The position numbers and the translations under genes were made by a program. From Lachnospiraceae bacterium UBA3772 (GTDB lineage Bacteria; Bacillota; Clostridia; Lachnospirales; Lachnospiraceae): 35,228 nucleotides of DNA. The notes beneath the pieces are model-generated. The model saw only the letters and a program-made list of their open reading frames with translations, had not been told where the DNA came from and did not search any database. The number at the start of each line of letters is the position of its first letter. Positions within the stretch are counted from its first letter, which is position 1. The DNA lies in NCBI GenBank assembly GCA_002371025.1, contig DFFQ01000233.1, forward strand, positions 1 to 35,228. Direction: 5' to 3'. Below, piece after piece: positions 7,317 to 14,812 of the stretch.

Positions 7317-7932
7317 AATATCCTCCCTCTTCATTTATATCTAAATTATCACTTTTAATTACAACACTACTTAAAATTCGTTCTTCTGTTATTATAATAT
7401 CCGGTCTGATATCTGTCGGTTCAAGTTCGATAAGCTCATCGCTTAACTGACAGTCAAAACAGACTGCAGCCGTTCTTAAATCTGCTTTATCAGACAGATA
7501 TCTGTCATAATAACCTCCGCCATAACCCACTCTTCCTCTGTCTATATCAAATGCAACCCCTGGCATTATCATCAGAGTTTTTAAGGCCACCGATGGGTCA
7601 TAAACATACTTTTCATTACTGTCAGGTTCTAAGATGCCTTTATATCCAGAACTTGTGGAAGTATCCCCGGTATAGCGGTAAAATTCCATATTCTTTCCTT
7701 CAACTCGGGGAATGTAGACTTTAATTCCGGCAAAATAGGCCGATTCAATAACTTTATTAATATTAAGTTCACTTCCATAAGCCATATAGCAAAGAATTAT
7801 CTCAGGTTTAAAATATTCAATTAAGTTCCAGGTTTCTTTCATTATCCTGTTAGTCTTTTCTCTCACCAATTCAGGTCTTTGATCTAACCTGGCGTAAAGC
7901 TTGTTTTTCCTTACATTGTGTTTACTAATCAT
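7267..7932 (-). CDS. 5-formyltetrahydrofolate cyclo-ligase
   Basis: Converts 5-formyl-THF to 5,10-methenyl-THF using ATP, returning stored folate to one-carbon metabolism. The signature MPGVAFDIDRGRVGYGGGYY (residues 123-142), followed by DRYL, is diagnostic. The N-terminal basic helix and the Y(M)AYGSELN segment also fit. At 221 residues it is slightly long: the usual fold ends near residue 195, and the last 20 or so residues (from NLDINEEGG) lie in the stretch that overlaps proA. That tail may simply be read-through of the proA start region. It starts 3 bases after the proB stop. The ribosome site (GGAA) is weak, so it may depend on coupling to proB. Confidence 0.95.
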   Translation of the reverse strand: MISKHNVRKNKLYARLDQRPELVREKTNRIMKETWNLIEYFKPEIILCYMAYGSELNINKVIESAYFAGIKVYIPRVEGKNMEFYRYTGDTSTSSGYKGILEPDSNEKYVYDPSVALKTLMIMPGVAFDIDRGRVGYGGGYYDRYLSDKADLRTAAVCFDCQLSDELIELEPTDIRPDIIITEERILSSVVIKSDNLDINEEGGYYVRSYQFIRESKDSLS

Positions 7933-7935
7933 TTT

Positions 7936-8799
7936 TTATTCCAAATATTTCTTATGAACTATATAATCTGTTACATCAAAATCAGGATCATCATGAGCAA
8001 GGAAGAGAGTTCCTATATCATCTCCGTTAAGAAGCTGTGATATAAGATCAAGGTTCTTTGAATTAATGATTGCCATATCAGTTCCTGAATCAGTTGCGAT
8101 TTTGGCTGCAGCAATCTTTGTAGCCATACCACCTGTTCCATAACCGGAACCAGCTCCCTTACCCATGGCACATATTTCAGGAGTGATTCTTTCAACTATT
8201 GGTATACGCTTTGCATCTTTATTCTTACCAGGATCATCAGTAAATAATCCATCAATATCAGAAAGTACTATAAGAAGGTCTGCATTGGTAAGACAGGCAC
8301 ATATTGCTGAAAGAGTGTCATTATCACCAAATTCAATTTCTTCTGTAGCCACTGTATCATTTTCATTTACAACAGGGATGATATCCAGATCAAGAAGCTG
8401 GATAAGGGTATTCATTGCGTTTCTTCTTCTCTCATCATTTGTAATAACATCAAATGTAAGAAGTACCTGAGCAGCAAGATGATTATATTCCCTGAAGAGC
8501 TTCTGATATAACATCATAAGTTCACCCTGACCTAAAGCGGCACAAGCCTGTTTCATGGTAAGTGTTTCAGGTCTTCTCTTAAATCCTAAGGATTTAGAAC
8601 CTACAGCAATAGCTCCTGATGAAACAAGTAAAACATCTTTTCCCTGATTCTTTATATCAGAAAGGATTCTTACAAGTTTTTCAACTTTGATAAAATCTAT
8701 TTCACCGGTTTCTTCATGCATAAGTGAAGATGATCCAATCTTAATAACGATGCGTTTTTTGTTTTTTAAAAAATCTCTTCTGTCCATAACAATTTCCAT
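7936..8799 (-). CDS. proB: Glutamate 5-kinase (without PUA domain)
   Basis: Phosphorylates L-glutamate with ATP, the first and usually feedback-controlled step of proline synthesis. The amino-acid-kinase fold is clear: RIVIKIGSSSL near the N-terminus, VLLVSSGAIAVG, VVNENDTV, FGDNDTLSA, LSDIDGLFTDDP and GTGGMATKIAAAKIA. The protein is 287 residues and stops after the kinase domain, so the C-terminal PUA domain of the E. coli enzyme is absent, as in many Firmicutes. The start is uncertain: ATG at 8799 lies 1 base after the upstream stop, while a second ATG four codons on (8787) has GGAA at better spacing. Neither has a strong ribosome site. Confidence 0.96.
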   Translation of the reverse strand: MEIVMDRRDFLKNKKRIVIKIGSSSLMHEETGEIDFIKVEKLVRILSDIKNQGKDVLLVSSGAIAVGSKSLGFKRRPETLTMKQACAALGQGELMMLYQKLFREYNHLAAQVLLTFDVITNDERRRNAMNTLIQLLDLDIIPVVNENDTVATEEIEFGDNDTLSAICACLTNADLLIVLSDIDGLFTDDPGKNKDAKRIPIVERITPEICAMGKGAGSGYGTGGMATKIAAAKIATDSGTDMAIINSKNLDLISQLLNGDDIGTLFLAHDDPDFDVTDYIVHKKYLE

Positions 8800-8800
8800 T

Positions 8801-10435
8801 CTATTTATTTATAAGATAATATACTAATTTTTCTGCCTGTTTTATACCGTCCTGAGCAGCGGATGTAATTCCTCCTGCATATCCAGCTCCTTCCCCTGTA
8901 GGGAATAAGCCATTAAAATCAGGAGCCATACCATTTTCCTCTCTAATGATCCTTACAGGAGAAGAGGTACGTGATTCTACACCAGAAAGAACTGCATCAC
9001 AATTATCAAACCCTTTTATGGTATGTGAAAAATTGTGGATTCCTTCAACCATGGCTTCGTACACATAAGGTGGAAGCAGTTTACTTAAATCGCTCATCTG
9101 GTATTCACCTTTAATTTGCGGGACAGTATCTCCAAATTTCTTAGTTACATTACCTTTTTCAAAATCTCCAAAGGTCTGTACCGGTACTTTGCCATTTCCG
9201 GCTTTATAAAAATTTTCTTCAATACTCTGTTGGAATTTAATACCATCAAGAGGATCATTTCCAGGATAATCATCAGGAGTAACTCCCACAACTATAGCAC
9301 TGTTGGAATTTTCTCCGTTTCGACCTGAATAACTCATGCCATTAACAACCATGGAATTTTCATCACTAGAAGCATTTACCACATAACCACCCGGGCACAT
9401 GCAAAAAGAGAAAACACTTCTTTCATTTGCTGCGTGGTAAGTAAGTTTATAATCTGCTGCGGGATACTTATCTTTGATATAACTATTCTTATATCTGTCT
9501 TTATCAATAAGTTCCCTTTTATGCTCTATTCTAAGACCTAAAGCAAAAGGTTTTTGTTCCATCTTAACATCCTTAGAATAAAGCATAGAAAATGTATCTC
9601 TTGCACTGTGACCGATAGCAAGGATCACTGCAGGTGATAAAACATAATATTCTTTTTCATCATCTTTTATTGTCAATCTATAGATATCATTCTTATTTTC
9701 AATCTCTTTTACTAAAGAAGAAAATCTGACTTCACCACCAAGTCTGATTATTTCTTCTCTCATCTGTTTCATAACAGTTTTTAAAACATCTGTTCCTATA
9801 TGAGGTTTTGCATCATAGCAGATTTCTTCCTTGGCACCAAAACGATGAAAGGTTTCTAAAACATCTTTTATAATGCCGTATTTATCCTTATTCCCTGTAA
9901 AAAGCTTTCCATCTGAAAATGTTCCTGCTCCGCCTTCTCCGAAAGAAACATTGCTTTCTTTGTTCAGGCTTCCACCATTCCAGAAACTTTCCACATCTTT
10001 GGTTCTTTCTTCTACTGCTTTACCTCTTTCAAAAACAATAGGTGAAAGGCCAGCCTCAGCAAGTTTTAAAGCAGCAAAATATCCGGCAGGTCCGCTTCCA
10101 ACTACAACGGGACGACCAAGACATCTAATTTTTTCTTCCAGATCTTTTTTTATATTTTCATCCTTTAATTCAGGAACAAAGATATAATTTTTAGGGTTGG
10201 TTAACGTAATATTTTTATGGTTGCCTTTGCCCATAATCTTTTTTTCCAAATTTGAATCTAAAGATACATAGGCTGAAATAACATAATGAATATTATCAGA
10301 TTCTCTTAGATCTAAAGATCTTTTATGGATCTTTATTTCTTTAATCTTATCAGTATGCAGGACTTTTCTAATTGAATTATTTAAATCCTCTTGGCTGTAA
10401 TCATATTTTAGTTTTAGATTTGAAACCAGTAACAT
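8801..10435 (-). CDS. FAD-dependent oxidoreductase, COG2509-type
   Basis: A 544-residue flavoprotein. An N-terminal domain of about 105 residues with no nucleotide-binding motif comes first. The dinucleotide-binding fingerprint PVVVGSGPAGYFAALKLAEA follows (GSGPAG at 113-118), then an ERG pair typical of FAD ribose binding. The remaining core includes VSFGEGGAGTFSDGKL and the C-terminal FPTGEGAGYAGGITSAAQDG. This arrangement is that of uncharacterised FAD-dependent dehydrogenases found widely in Clostridia; no substrate is established. Its ATG follows the stop of the upstream flavoprotein gene with no gap, and the ribosome site (AGGAAGGA) lies in the end of that gene, so the two flavoproteins are likely made together. 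Confidence 0.9.
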   Translation of the reverse strand: MLLVSNLKLKYDYSQEDLNNSIRKVLHTDKIKEIKIHKRSLDLRESDNIHYVISAYVSLDSNLEKKIMGKGNHKNITLTNPKNYIFVPELKDENIKKDLEEKIRCLGRPVVVGSGPAGYFAALKLAEAGLSPIVFERGKAVEERTKDVESFWNGGSLNKESNVSFGEGGAGTFSDGKLFTGNKDKYGIIKDVLETFHRFGAKEEICYDAKPHIGTDVLKTVMKQMREEIIRLGGEVRFSSLVKEIENKNDIYRLTIKDDEKEYYVLSPAVILAIGHSARDTFSMLYSKDVKMEQKPFALGLRIEHKRELIDKDRYKNSYIKDKYPAADYKLTYHAANERSVFSFCMCPGGYVVNASSDENSMVVNGMSYSGRNGENSNSAIVVGVTPDDYPGNDPLDGIKFQQSIEENFYKAGNGKVPVQTFGDFEKGNVTKKFGDTVPQIKGEYQMSDLSKLLPPYVYEAMVEGIHNFSHTIKGFDNCDAVLSGVESRTSSPVRIIREENGMAPDFNGLFPTGEGAGYAGGITSAAQDGIKQAEKLVYYLINK

Positions 10436-11623
10436 TTACATATTCCTTCCTGCTTTAATACCACTTAAAAATGCATATGTGAGGTTATAACCTCCGCATT
10501 TACCCAGGACATCTGTTGCTTCCCCAGAAGCATATAGTCCCTTTATATCTCTTATTTCCATAGTATCCGGATTGATGGCGTATGTTAAAATACCTCCTGA
10601 AGAAGCCTGTGACATATCAAAATCCATCTTACCTTTTACATTAAGAGTATAGTTTTTCATCATATGATACAGATCATGTATCATATCATCATTAAAATCG
10701 TTTCCTGTTAGATTCTTATTATCTATATTTTTAAGGAAATTATCAAGTATAAATGATGCTAATTTATCGTTTATAAGGCCATTTAATATGGCATTGCACC
10801 TTCTACTACCTACTTTATTAAAAAGTGCCTTAAATGAGTCGTAAGGCACATCAGGAATAAGGTCTAGAGTTATCTTATCCCCTTTATTTAAATAATAAGA
10901 CATATTAAATATTACAATTCCGGAAATACCGTAATCTGTGAATTGGATTTCACCTTCTTCATGATAAGTCTTTCCTTCTTTGGTTACCGAAACTCTTCCC
11001 TTGGTTCTAACACCAGAAATAGGTGAAAGATCTTCTTTTATGATTAAAGGACAAAGCGATGCTTCATATTTCTTATACTTAATATTTAAAGAATCATAAA
11101 TAGAATAAATACTTTCGTCACTGCTTCCAAGCTTTGGATAAGAAAAACCGCCTGTGGCTAAAAGAAGGGAAGCACTTATATAACTTTCATTATTATTTAA
11201 AGTTACTTTAAAGCTCTTATTATCTTTACTAATTTCTTTAACTTCATGATTATATCTAAAGGAAATATCATATTTTGCAGCCTCATCTTTTAAAGCCCAG
11301 ACCACTGATGAAGCTTGATTTGACATAGGATAAACATATCCATCTCTGTCATATGTATATATACCAATAGAGTTAAAGAAGGAAATGATATCTTCTGCAG
11401 GATTTGTACCATTTATTAAAAAGGCAAAATCATTCTCATAATAAGAATCGGGAGACATAAAGAGATTGGTCAGATTGCAGCGTCCGTTTCCGGTAGCATA
11501 AAGCTTCTGACCACACTTCTTATTTTTATCAATTATTAAGATCTTCTTTCCTCTTCTTCCTGCTGTTATGGCAGCTGCAAGACCTGAGGCCCCAGCTCCC
11601 ACAATTATAATATCATACGTCAT
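10436..11623 (-). CDS. NAD(P)/FAD-dependent oxidoreductase, HI0933/BaiN-like family
   Basis: A 395-residue flavoprotein of the HI0933-like family (COG2081). The FAD-binding loop is IIIVGAGASGLAAAI (GAGASG at 9-14). It is followed by the family signature CGQKLYATGNGRCNLTN (37-53) and by LLATGGFSYPKLGS. The C-terminal LYASGEATDVLGKCGGYNL and AFLSGIKAG close the FAD site. In some gut Clostridia a relative, BaiN, is linked to bile-acid metabolism, but family membership alone does not support that here and no bai genes are nearby. It is the first gene after a terminator and seems to head the proB-proA operon. The ribosome site is AAAGGA. No clear promoter is visible in the 60-base gap. Confidence 0.92.
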   Translation of the reverse strand: MTYDIIIVGAGASGLAAAITAGRRGKKILIIDKNKKCGQKLYATGNGRCNLTNLFMSPDSYYENDFAFLINGTNPAEDIISFFNSIGIYTYDRDGYVYPMSNQASSVVWALKDEAAKYDISFRYNHEVKEISKDNKSFKVTLNNNESYISASLLLATGGFSYPKLGSSDESIYSIYDSLNIKYKKYEASLCPLIIKEDLSPISGVRTKGRVSVTKEGKTYHEEGEIQFTDYGISGIVIFNMSYYLNKGDKITLDLIPDVPYDSFKALFNKVGSRRCNAILNGLINDKLASFILDNFLKNIDNKNLTGNDFNDDMIHDLYHMMKNYTLNVKGKMDFDMSQASSGGILTYAINPDTMEIRDIKGLYASGEATDVLGKCGGYNLTYAFLSGIKAGRNM

Positions 11624-11637
11624 ATCTATTCCTTTTA

Positions 11638-11681
11638 TAAAAAAGGTTCAGAACCATATAAATATAAAGTTCTGAACCCTT
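11638..11681 (-). terminator. Terminator after the DUF3048 gene
   Basis: Arms GGTTCAGAAC (11645-11654) and GTTCTGAACC (11669-11678) form a 10-bp stem with a 14-base loop. On the minus strand the stem is followed by a run of six Ts, giving termination after the gene that ends at 11687. A T-rich stretch on the other side may allow weak use on the plus strand. Confidence 0.88.
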
Positions 11682-11686
11682 ATTTT

Positions 11687-12781
11687 TTACTCTACAATGA
11701 ATCCTGATGTATTACTTGATTCCATTACACAAACACATGTCTTACCTGGATTTAAGACCATCTCGCTTCCGTCTTCAAAAGTCCAGTGTGTTGAATCTTC
11801 TTCACTGGCTTTATACCAGTTTACAGGAACATATTTACCGTCTGTTACAAGATATCCACTACCTGATCCAACGAAATCTACATTAAGATAACCCTTTGAA
11901 TCAAGAACCTGATGATCACAGAACTGTACAAGCACATTCTTAAAATGGAGCTGATTTTCAGTCTGATCATCATAATGAACATCACCATATTCAAATCTTA
12001 AATACTCTTTTCTTTCCTTGTCATATTCGAACCAAGGATCACTATAGTCATTATGGCGAATTGTTACCTTATTTGCTGGCTGACCATTTGCCATATCTGT
12101 ATCTTCTTCATTAAATTTATATGGCTTCTGGTACCAGTCATGATGCTCTTTGTCATAGCCATAGCTTTCAATCTGACCATCAATACCACTGCTTGATGTA
12201 TATGCATTATGAGGTGCTACACGATTAGTATCTCTATAGAAACCACCATCATAAAGTCCATTGATATTATCAAGTCTGCCATAGTTTGAGCAGTCGCTTT
12301 GTGCATAGGTTGAATATCCGAAATGAACATATACTGCATCATATTCTACAGCTTTACGAAGGTAGTAATGTCTGGCACTTCTTACAGGTCCTATTCTGTC
12401 AAGATTACTCCAGTCAGAATAGATTGCCATAAGACGTGTGATTCCACCTTCAACAAGGCAATCATAAATGATATCAGCCTGCTCTATATTTGACTGAGGA
12501 AGAGCAACATCAATATTATTGATCATAATAGCAACAGGTCTCTTTTTAGCCTGTTCTGGTGTTACCCATTCACCGTTAAGATCATTCTGAACAAGTCCTT
12601 TATGTGGGTCAGTTTCTGGTGCTGTCTCATTTAACATTGGACTGTCAGTAAGAGTAACAGTGTATGTTGGCTCTTCAGTTGCTTCAGTAGTTGTTTCCTG
12701 TTCCTTTTTTCCACATCCTGTAAAAAGTGATAATCCCATCATAGATACAAGAAATGCAGATAAAATTCTCTTCTTATTCAT
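11687..12781 (-). CDS. DUF3048-domain lipoprotein (YerB-like)
   Basis: A 364-residue secreted lipoprotein. The N-terminus has a basic start (MNKKR), a hydrophobic core and a lipobox LFTGC with the lipid-bearing Cys23, then a Thr/Glu-rich spacer. The body matches the DUF3048 family: RPVAIMINN, ALPQSNIEQADIIYDCLVEG, GITRLMAIYSD and the Arg-rich GPVRSARHYYL segment. The protein is expected to be anchored to the outer face of the membrane. The family is common in Firmicutes (YerB in Bacillus), and its role is not established. It overlaps the end of ybeY by 8 bases and shares its promoter. The low-GC transcript ends at a terminator just downstream. Confidence 0.93.
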   Translation of the reverse strand: MNKKRILSAFLVSMMGLSLFTGCGKKEQETTTEATEEPTYTVTLTDSPMLNETAPETDPHKGLVQNDLNGEWVTPEQAKKRPVAIMINNIDVALPQSNIEQADIIYDCLVEGGITRLMAIYSDWSNLDRIGPVRSARHYYLRKAVEYDAVYVHFGYSTYAQSDCSNYGRLDNINGLYDGGFYRDTNRVAPHNAYTSSSGIDGQIESYGYDKEHHDWYQKPYKFNEEDTDMANGQPANKVTIRHNDYSDPWFEYDKERKEYLRFEYGDVHYDDQTENQLHFKNVLVQFCDHQVLDSKGYLNVDFVGSGSGYLVTDGKYVPVNWYKASEEDSTHWTFEDGSEMVLNPGKTCVCVMESSNTSGFIVE

Positions 12782-13280
12782 AGTCCCTAGTGTATCCCCT
12801 TTTGTTTAATATATCATCCTGTGTTCTTTCCATTACTTCTCTTTCATCATCATCCATATGATCATAACCAAAAAGATGAAGCATACTATGAGCAGTAAGA
12901 AAAGCAATTTCTCTCTTCTCACTATGTCCATAATCTAAAGCCTGAGATTTTACTCTGTCTAAATTCAGGACAATATCACCCAATAATAATTCACCTGTTT
13001 CAGGATTAAAATATTCATTTGGATTTTCTTCAATGATAGAAAGATCTGCCGGCTCACTAAAATCCAGCATTGGAAATGAAAGAACATCTGTAGGTGCATC
13101 TATTCCACGTTCGGCTTTATTAAGTTCATGAATGCCATCATTATCTGTAAGGATAACCTCCACTTCACACTCATATGGGCAGTTAAGATAATCAATAGAA
13201 TATTCAATGATATCTTTAATTATTTTATTAAAATCTTCTGGATAGGATAATTCCTTATCTTCAGTTATTGTAATAGTCAT
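12774..13280 (-). CDS. ybeY: Endoribonuclease YbeY (16S rRNA maturation)
   Basis: A 168-residue metal-dependent RNase that helps process the 3' end of 16S rRNA and in ribosome quality control. The zinc site H-x3-H-x5-H is complete in AHSMLHLFGYDHM (His131, His135, His141). The upstream family motif GIDAPTDVLSFP is at residues 59-70. The length is normal. The start is an ATG at 13280 in the order phoH-ybeY, a gene pair linked in most bacteria. The two are separated here by about 120 bases that contain a promoter, so ybeY can be expressed without phoH. The gene overlaps the lipoprotein gene downstream by 8 bases. Confidence 0.96.
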   Translation of the reverse strand: MTITITEDKELSYPEDFNKIIKDIIEYSIDYLNCPYECEVEVILTDNDGIHELNKAERGIDAPTDVLSFPMLDFSEPADLSIIEENPNEYFNPETGELLLGDIVLNLDRVKSQALDYGHSEKREIAFLTAHSMLHLFGYDHMDDDEREVMERTQDDILNKRGYTRDYE

Positions 13281-13340
13281 AATTTGCCTTTCTGAACTAT
13301 ATATTGTGTCACTAAAATGAACACACCCAAAATCTATGTT

Positions 13341-13369
13341 ATTATACTATAAAAACTTCTTATTTTCAA
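13341..13369 (-). promoter_or_regulatory. Promoter of ybeY and the DUF3048 gene
   Basis: On the minus strand TTGAAA (13364-13369) and TATAAT (13341-13346) are separated by exactly 17 bases. It lies between phoH and ybeY, about 60 bases before the ybeY start. Confidence 0.7.
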
Positions 13370-13398
13370 TAACCGTCTATGGTTTAATCCCTTTAAAC

Positions 13399-14403
13399 TT
13401 AACGTTTTCCCTGATAGTTTTTCCTTTTTTCAGGATTTTCAGGATGCTTTTTTTCATAGTTTTCATAAGCTTCTACTATCTTTTGTACCAGAGGATGTCT
13501 AACTACATCTTTGCTGGTGAGCTGACATACAGAGATACCCTCAATATTCTTTAATATTCTTAAAGCTGTATCAAGGCCTGAGATTGCCCCCGCGCCTAAA
13601 TCTTTCTGAGAAGCATCACCTGTTATTATAGCCTTTGAACCAAAGCCAATACGGGTAAGGAACATTTTCATCTGAGCAGGTGTTGTATTCTGAGCTTCAT
13701 CAAGTACTATAAAGGCATTATCAAGAGTTCGTCCTCTCATATAAGCAAGAGGTGCTACTTCTATAAGACCTTTTTCCATATTCTTTTGAAATGCCTCAGC
13801 TCCCATGATTTCATATAAGGCATCATAGAGAGGTCTAAGATATGGATCAATCTTACTCTGAAGATCTCCTGGCAAAAATCCTAATTTCTCTCCTGCTTCA
13901 ATGGCAGGACGGGTAAGGATGATTCTTTCTACTTCATTTTTCTTAAAAGCAGTTATAGCTTTAGCCATGGCAAGGTAAGTTTTACCTGTTCCTGCAGGGC
14001 CGGTGCCAAAGATTATCATATTTTTATCGATTGCTTCTACATATTTTCTCTGACCGAAAGTCTTAGGCTTAACTGCTCTTCCACTAATGGTATGGCAAAT
14101 TACATCTGAACTTGCCAGGTCACTGGCTTTTTCAGTAGCTCCATCTAATTTAAGAGATATAGCGTAATCTACACTTTGCTCACTGATGGTTTCCTGTTTT
14201 AATACCATATTTGAAAGATCCATAATAACATCACTGGCTTTTTCTACTAAAGTTTCTTCACCTGATATTATAAGATCATCACCCCTGATAACATATTCTA
14301 CAGAAAAAGCTCTTTCAATCTTTTTAATATTTTTATCAAACTGACCAAATATAAGCTGGATATAATTCTGAGGAATATTAAGTTTCTTTTCTACATAAGC
14401 CAT
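13399..14403 (-). CDS. PhoH family ATPase
   Basis: A 334-residue P-loop ATPase, often called YbeZ or PhoH-like. The N-terminal 100 residues form the KH-like region typical of the long PhoH group. The helicase-like ATPase core follows: Walker A GPAGTGKT at 135-142, RPAIEAGEKLGFLPGD, Walker B with DEAQ at 235-238, and the family segment MKMFLTRIGFGSKAIITGD. PhoH proteins are linked by gene order and experiment in other bacteria to YbeY and RNA processing, which agrees with the ybeY gene downstream. The ribosome site is GGAGG. No separate promoter is obvious between it and the rpsU terminator, so it may rely on read-through. Confidence 0.95.
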   Translation of the reverse strand: MAYVEKKLNIPQNYIQLIFGQFDKNIKKIERAFSVEYVIRGDDLIISGEETLVEKASDVIMDLSNMVLKQETISEQSVDYAISLKLDGATEKASDLASSDVICHTISGRAVKPKTFGQRKYVEAIDKNMIIFGTGPAGTGKTYLAMAKAITAFKKNEVERIILTRPAIEAGEKLGFLPGDLQSKIDPYLRPLYDALYEIMGAEAFQKNMEKGLIEVAPLAYMRGRTLDNAFIVLDEAQNTTPAQMKMFLTRIGFGSKAIITGDASQKDLGAGAISGLDTALRILKNIEGISVCQLTSKDVVRHPLVQKIVEAYENYEKKHPENPEKRKNYQGKR

Positions 14404-14440
14404 TACTGTATCTCCTCCACATTTAAACTTATCTCAAATT

Positions 14441-14474
14441 AGAAAAAGCACCTTGGGAAATATCCCAAGGTGCT
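14441..14474 (-). terminator. Terminator after rpsU
   Basis: Arms AGCACCTTGGGA (14447-14458) and TCCCAAGGTGCT (14463-14474) make a perfect 12-bp stem with a 4-base loop, followed on the minus strand by TTTTT. It separates rpsU from phoH. Confidence 0.93.
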
Positions 14475-14486
14475 AGAACATTTTAC

Positions 14487-14663
14487 TTATTTAAACTTGC
14501 GCTTTCTTGCAGCCTCTGACTTCTTCTTACGTCTAACAGATGGCTTCTCGTAATGTTCTCTCTTACGAATTTCCTGCTGGATACCAGCCTTAGCACAATT
14601 TCTCTTAAATCTACGAAGAGCGCTATCTAATGTTTCATTTTCTTTAACTATTACGCTTGACAT
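14487..14663 (-). CDS. rpsU: 30S ribosomal protein S21
   Basis: A 58-residue, very basic small-subunit protein; it is short enough to be missed by length cut-offs. The translation begins [20 protein letters not shown] and continues with [18 protein letters not shown], the standard S21 pattern, ending in a Lys/Arg-rich tail. S21 sits near the 3' end of 16S rRNA on the platform and influences initiation. A strong ribosome site (GGAGGGAGGG, 14674-14683) lies about 10 bases before the ATG. The gene has its own strong promoter, a 75-base leader with alternative hairpins, and its own terminator, so it is a single-gene unit between alaS and phoH. Confidence 0.97.
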   Translation of the reverse strand: MSSVIVKENETLDSALRRFKRNCAKAGIQQEIRKREHYEKPSVRRKKKSEAARKRKFK

Positions 14664-14682
14664 TTTTCTTTTTCCCTCCCTC

Positions 14683-14727
14683 CAGTTGTGAAGTTTACTG
14701 TGCTGTAAACAACTGTATGGGTTTACA
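14683..14727 (-). promoter_or_regulatory. rpsU leader with two mutually exclusive hairpins
   Basis: The central segment GTAAAC (14705-14710) can pair with GTTTAC at 14693-14698, extended by CAGTT/AACTG, or with GTTTAC at 14721-14726, extended by one pair. The first hairpin ends exactly at the ribosome site. The layout allows a structural switch, but no known RNA family was recognised. Confidence 0.4.
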
Positions 14728-14744
14728 AAAATCGCACATTGGTT

Positions 14745-14773
14745 ATTATATCTATAATCTATTGTTAAGTCAA
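14745..14773 (-). promoter_or_regulatory. rpsU promoter
   Basis: On the minus strand TTGACT (14768-14773) and TATAAT (14745-14750) are separated by exactly 17 bases, a near-consensus housekeeping promoter. The predicted start is near 14738, giving a leader of about 75 bases. Confidence 0.85.
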
Positions 14774-14812
14774 CAACAAATTTAAGATAATTCTTAAAAA
14801 AATCAAAAATAA

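Noticed and set aside
10436..11623. Bile-acid (BaiN) assignment for the HI0933-like flavoprotein
   Set aside because: Family resemblance only; no other bai genes nearby and the family is broad.
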